DNA of 64,000 bases from Bacillota bacterium (GTDB lineage Bacteria > Bacillota > Clostridia > Christensenellales > SZUA-584): NCBI GenBank assembly GCA_023408075.1, contig JAEYKW010000042.1:1-64000 (forward strand). The letters are read 5' to 3'. A model generated the notes under the pieces. The model saw only the letters and a list, made by a program, of their open reading frames with translations, searched no databases and was not told the DNA's origin. Positions 60,777 through 64,000 of the stretch are shown one piece after another; the first letter of the stretch is position 1, and each line of letters opens with the position of its first letter. The translations under genes and the position numbers were made by a program.

Positions 60777-61036
60777 ATTTAGTACTTTGTCGGCAGCCTG
60801 TGTGACTGCTTAAAGCAGCCATCAATTGCTTAACAACATCATTTGTTAAAAGCTGTCATCAAGTCGTCCATTCCACGGTATAACGAGGAGTGAACCGACC
60901 TGCAAAGCGGGTCCGGCGAGTAACAGCTGCCTATCCGCGACACAATCTCTTCGCTATGCCCGCTGATAGCTTGCGGAAGGAATAACTGACGATATCGTAT
61001 TTCACTTTCTGCCGCGATAGCGTATCACGAGCGTTG

Positions 61037-61306
61037 CTATTTGGGCAGCAGCTCGAGCAGCCGTATCGTAGCTTTGTCTATGACATGGTAGCACACACAG
61101 CTTCCCTGCCTCTCGCAGTCCACAATTCCCGCCGCCTTCAGTTTGCTGAGGTGCAGCGAAATCACAGGCTGCGGTATGCCGAGCGTCTCGCATATCTGCT
61201 TGACATGGCAGCTCTTTTTGGACAGTCCGTTGACAATGCACAGCCTGATCGGGTGGCCGAGCACGCGCAGCTTTGCGGCCAGCGCTTTATATTGCGTGAG
61301 ATCCAT
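61037..61306 (-). CDS. ArsR-family regulator, possible persulfide/thiol sensor
   Basis: An 89-aa winged-helix repressor (LAAKLRVLGHPIRLCIVNGLSKKSCHVKQICETLGIPQPVISLHLSKLKAAGIVDCERQGSCVCYHV). It has several cysteines: two around helix 2 (C38, C43) and a cluster DCERQGSCVC near the wing. A thiol- or persulfide-switch like SqrR/BigR is plausible because its operon partner has a rhodanese domain, but the metal-binding ArsR sites cannot be excluded. The ATG at 61306 begins 1 nt after the CoA-disulfide-reductase-like gene; the AGGAAGG SD lies inside that gene's end. Confidence 0.85.
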   Translation of the reverse strand: MDLTQYKALAAKLRVLGHPIRLCIVNGLSKKSCHVKQICETLGIPQPVISLHLSKLKAAGIVDCERQGSCVCYHVIDKATIRLLELLPK

Positions 61307-61307
61307 T

Positions 61308-62954
61308 TTATCCCTTCCTATTGAATATTTCAAACAGAGCGTATCCGCCGCTCAAATTTTTTGCTTTGTAACCCGCGTTTTTCAGCAGGCGTTCCGCCGT
61401 ATACGAGCGTTTTCCGCTGCGGCAGAAAACGATGATCTGCTTGTTTTTGGGCAGCTCGGCGATGCGTGCTTTGAGCTCTTCGAGCGGTATGTGAAGCGAC
61501 CCCGGTATCGTGCCCGCATCGCGCTCCTTTTGTGTGCGGACGTCGAGCAGTACGGCGTTCTTCGCCGTTTTGATATCGTGCCAGTGCGCCACGCTGCTGA
61601 GGCCCGAAAGCACGTCGGTTGCGATAAACCCCGCCATCGTCACAACATCGGTGACCGGCCCGAAGGACGGCGCGTAGGCAAGCTCCAGCTCACTGAGCTT
61701 GTCTGCCGTGAGCCCCGCGCGCATGGCTGCCGCCAGCACATCAATGCGTTTATCCACACCCTCTTCGCCCACCACCTGCGCGCCAAACAGGCGGCCCGTT
61801 TTTTTCTCAAACAACAGCTTCAAGTGTACCGTTTTTGCACCCGGATAATACGGCTCGCGCGACGAGCCGCTCACATATATCTTTTCATACCGGATATCCT
61901 TATCTTTGAGCTCCGCTTCCGTCAGCCCCGCGCTGGCCATATGCGTATCAAATATCTTGACCGACGATACGCCGAGCACCTGCCTGAACCGGGACCCGAT
62001 GCCGCCTATGTTATCCGCCGCGGTGCGTCCCTGCCGAATGGCCGCAGGGGCCTCGCAGAGCAGCACCTTGCCCCCGAAAACAGATTCCAGCTCGACCGCG
62101 TTGCCCACTGCATAGATGTCTTTATCCGTGGTCTGCATCCTCTCGTCCACAATAATGCCGCCTGTGATGCCGATACCCAGCCCCGCCGCTTTCGCGAGCG
62201 CGGTTTCGGGCACTGTACCCGCGCAGAGTATCACGGCATCCGCAAATATGGACTTACCTCCCGACAGCGACAGCCGTATGCCCTCTTCCGCACTTTCGCA
62301 TTGCAGCACAGACGCGTTCGTGATCAGCGCCACGCTGTTGTCCTCCAGCGCCCGCCGCGCGAAGTGTGCCATATCGGCGTCGAAAACAGGCAGTGCGTGG
62401 CTGCTCTTTTCAATCACGCAGGTTTTAATGCCGCGTGAAGACAGGTTCTCCGCAACCTCCAGACCGACGCTCCCGCCGCCCACCACTGCCGCACGCCTCA
62501 CATGAAAAGCATCGATGTGGGCGGTCACAGCCGCGAGATCCCCCATATCTTTGAGCGTAAAGACGCCTGCCAAATCAAGCCCCGGTACATCCGGGCGCAC
62601 CGGTTTCGTGCCGGTCGCAATAATGAGCTTGTCATATGCCGCGCTGTAAGCTTTGCCCGAATTTAAGTCGTGCACCGTCACAGATTTGCCGTACCTGTCG
62701 ATAGCCGTGACCTCGCTGCGGCATTGGACGTCGATGCCGTACCGCACTGTGAGGTCGTGCTCAGACGGCAATGCTGCGATATCCTTCGTACTGACCAAAC
62801 CGCCGAGACAATATGGCAGCGCACTGCTCGCAAAAGCCACATGCTCATTTTTTTCAAACACGGTGATCGACGCATTTTCATCAAGCCTGCGCAGCCGCGT
62901 CGCTGCGCTGATGCCGCCGGCGATGCCTCCGATAATCACATATTTTTTACTCAT
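61308..62954 (-). CDS. CoA-disulfide-reductase-like flavoprotein fused to rhodanese
   Basis: A 548-aa FAD- and NAD(P)H-binding protein of the pyridine nucleotide-disulfide oxidoreductase family (IIGGIAGGISAATRLRRL at the N-terminus, VVGGGSVGLEVAENL in the second domain) with a C-terminal rhodanese domain (VFCRSGKRS with the active Cys). CoA-disulfide and persulfide reductases need the Cys in the FANCGLPY segment; here it reads FASSALPYC (S43, S44, C49), so that cysteine is missing and only C49 is near. It pairs with the ArsR gene. It may still be a persulfide-handling enzyme with altered chemistry. Confidence 0.85.
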   Translation of the reverse strand: MSKKYVIIGGIAGGISAATRLRRLDENASITVFEKNEHVAFASSALPYCLGGLVSTKDIAALPSEHDLTVRYGIDVQCRSEVTAIDRYGKSVTVHDLNSGKAYSAAYDKLIIATGTKPVRPDVPGLDLAGVFTLKDMGDLAAVTAHIDAFHVRRAAVVGGGSVGLEVAENLSSRGIKTCVIEKSSHALPVFDADMAHFARRALEDNSVALITNASVLQCESAEEGIRLSLSGGKSIFADAVILCAGTVPETALAKAAGLGIGITGGIIVDERMQTTDKDIYAVGNAVELESVFGGKVLLCEAPAAIRQGRTAADNIGGIGSRFRQVLGVSSVKIFDTHMASAGLTEAELKDKDIRYEKIYVSGSSREPYYPGAKTVHLKLLFEKKTGRLFGAQVVGEEGVDKRIDVLAAAMRAGLTADKLSELELAYAPSFGPVTDVVTMAGFIATDVLSGLSSVAHWHDIKTAKNAVLLDVRTQKERDAGTIPGSLHIPLEELKARIAELPKNKQIIVFCRSGKRSYTAERLLKNAGYKAKNLSGGYALFEIFNRKG

Positions 62955-62991
62955 TCCGGCTCCCCTGATTTAAGCGTTTTTCATATTGCCA

Positions 62992-63013
62992 AATATATCG
63001 TATTATATATATT
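62992..63013 (-). promoter_or_regulatory. AT-rich palindrome before the flavoprotein gene
   Basis: AATATAT-N8-ATATATT (62992-62998/63007-63013) overlaps a minus-strand TATAAT-like -10 (63002-63007). It is a possible operator for the ArsR protein of the same operon. Confidence 0.35.
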
Positions 63014-63112
63014 CGATTATCTAAATCTATTCCCTTTGTATTATTTCTTGATATTTTGAATTTTATAAGAACATTACCGCAGTTTTTGATATAATGGGCT
63101 TTGGAGGGTATT

Positions 63113-63925
63113 ATGGTATTCGGAATGTCAACAGCTTGCTTTTTCCCAAATGTTTATAACGAAGATGCGATTGACCTGATGGGGAAAATGGGCATCACGC
63201 ACATTGAAGTGTTTTTCAGCTGCATGGCGGAATACCAAAAGGACTATGTCAGCGACTTAAAAAGGCGCGCCGAATTCTGGGGCATTCAAGTCAGCTCCAT
63301 CCATGCCTTTTCCCTTCAGTTTGAGCCGCAGCTTTTCTCGGAGCACGAGCGCGCACGGCTTGAAGCCCTCGGCATTTACCGGCAGGTGCTCGAAGCGGGC
63401 GCAAAGCTCGGCGCGCAAAGCTACGTGTTTCACGGCCCCGCCAATGTCAAACGGGCACGCAGTCTCGTGCTCAATTACGATTATATCGCGGAAAGAACGC
63501 AGCCGCTCGCCGATTTGGCCAATCAGCACCGCATCAAGCTTTCCTGGGAGAACGTCCACTGGTGCTGGTACGCGTCGCCCGATTTTCCGTGCAAGCTGCT
63601 GCCCCTGCTGAGCCCGAACAGCCTCTGGCTGACGTTTGATTTGAAGCAGGCGGTTCAGTCAGGCTTTTCCCCCGCCGACTATCTGCAGCAGGCGCAAGGG
63701 CGGCTCAGCAACATTCACATCTGCGACGTCCGGTTTGACGACAAGCTCGGATGCATACCGGTGCTGCCGTTTCATGGCAGCGTCGATTTCGGCGATATCA
63801 AAGCACAGCTTCTGCAAATCGGCTTTGACGGTTCTGTCATTCTGGAAGTCTACAGCCACAACTATCAGAGCCTTCACGAGCTTCTTGAGAACTATAAACA
63901 GTCAAAGGCCTTCTTTTGCGGTTAA
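63113..63925 (+). CDS. Sugar phosphate isomerase/epimerase-like TIM barrel protein
   Basis: A 271-aa xylose isomerase-like TIM barrel. The beta strands carry the usual metal-site residues: THIEVFF near 29, YVFHGP with H at about 108, LSWENVHW with Glu near 145, FDLKQA with Asp near 173, IHICDVRF with His/Asp, and VILEVYSHN with Glu near the end. The substrate (inositol, sugar or amino-sugar) is unknown. The ATG at 63113 has GGAGGG upstream; the in-frame start at 63101 overlaps the SD. Its promoter has an extended TGATATAAT -10 at about 63087-63095. Confidence 0.9.
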   Translation: MVFGMSTACFFPNVYNEDAIDLMGKMGITHIEVFFSCMAEYQKDYVSDLKRRAEFWGIQVSSIHAFSLQFEPQLFSEHERARLEALGIYRQVLEAGAKLGAQSYVFHGPANVKRARSLVLNYDYIAERTQPLADLANQHRIKLSWENVHWCWYASPDFPCKLLPLLSPNSLWLTFDLKQAVQSGFSPADYLQQAQGRLSNIHICDVRFDDKLGCIPVLPFHGSVDFGDIKAQLLQIGFDGSVILEVYSHNYQSLHELLENYKQSKAFFCG

Positions 63926-64000
63926 ACTCCAGCCCAAAAAGCCGCTTGACTTTCAAAAAACTGTTTCACTTAACGTCAGAAGGGTATTAAATAGTATAAA

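Overview
The window looks like chromosomal DNA from a low-GC-phylum (Firmicutes/Bacillota) anaerobe, probably of class Clostridia, although its own GC content is moderate (roughly half by eye). The evidence is the clpX-clpP-tig cluster, queA-ruvB-ruvA-ruvC, tgt-yajC, valS-folC behind a T-box leader, a flavodiiron protein, FosX, Gram-positive-type ThiI paired with a NifS-type desulfurase, an NFACT/RqcH protein, SD-led starts nearly everywhere, and many TTG/GTG starts. I cannot name a genus. No tRNA, rRNA, IS transposase or CRISPR array was recognised.

Layout. 1-750: a DUF559 nuclease-like gene framed by dispersed repeats. 800-4400 (minus): flavodiiron protein, thiI, cysteine desulfurase. 4539-7861: zinc-ribbon membrane protein, then a TetR regulator divergent from two small membrane genes, with an operator lying inside the promoter. 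8101-12753: a clearly AT-rich three-gene island (54-aa membrane protein, 1109-aa helical-repeat/PIN-like protein, PD-(D/E)xK-like nuclease). 12984-16240: clpX, clpP, tig. 16460-19140: argGH with an ARG-box-like promoter. 19249-23838: fosX, membrane protein, DUF1062, a Phd/Doc pair, DUF3795, Zn-dependent phospholipase-C-like protein. 23839-24690: a repeat-only zone. 24707-30000: proA, rqcH, yajC (plus a mini YajC-like ORF), tgt. 30302-36210: class B PBP lipoprotein, queA, ruvB, ruvA, ruvC. 36427-42240: QueG-like Fe-S protein, a sodium symporter with its small accessory protein, HAD phosphatase, GNAT, two tandem paralogues, amidohydrolase. 42716-47301: folC, valS and its T-box. 47370-50541: PrsW-like protease, DUF3810, a small protein, arginase-family protein. 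50593-52056: LytTR/DUF3021/ICMT operon. 52620-57592: lipoprotein, FapA/DUF342, WYL regulator, YfcC-like carrier. 57611-58904: a second AT-rich pair (HEPN-like plus Abi-C-like). 58990-63925: small membrane protein, TIGR00300 enzyme, ArsR plus rhodanese-fused CoA-disulfide-reductase-like protein, TIM-barrel isomerase.

How the parts work together. Housekeeping modules dominate: protein quality control (ClpXP, trigger factor, RqcH), queuosine tRNA modification (Tgt, QueA, possibly the QueG-like protein), Holliday-junction repair (RuvABC), tRNA thiolation (ThiI with NifS), and arginine/proline metabolism (ArgG, ArgH, ProA, TIGR00300). At least four families of short palindromic repeats fill intergenic gaps, and several copies sit inside operons (between ruvA and ruvB, and between the T-box and valS).

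The most striking candidate for an undescribed system is the island at 8101-12753. The cytoplasmic tail of the 54-aa membrane protein and the N-terminus of the 1109-aa protein share a 19-residue Asn/Gly-rich motif (11 of 19 identical). That resembles the paired amyloid-type signalling motifs known from bacterial NLR/effector systems. The second candidate is the DUF559 gene, whose ribosome-binding site and stop codon are both supplied by the flanking dispersed repeats.
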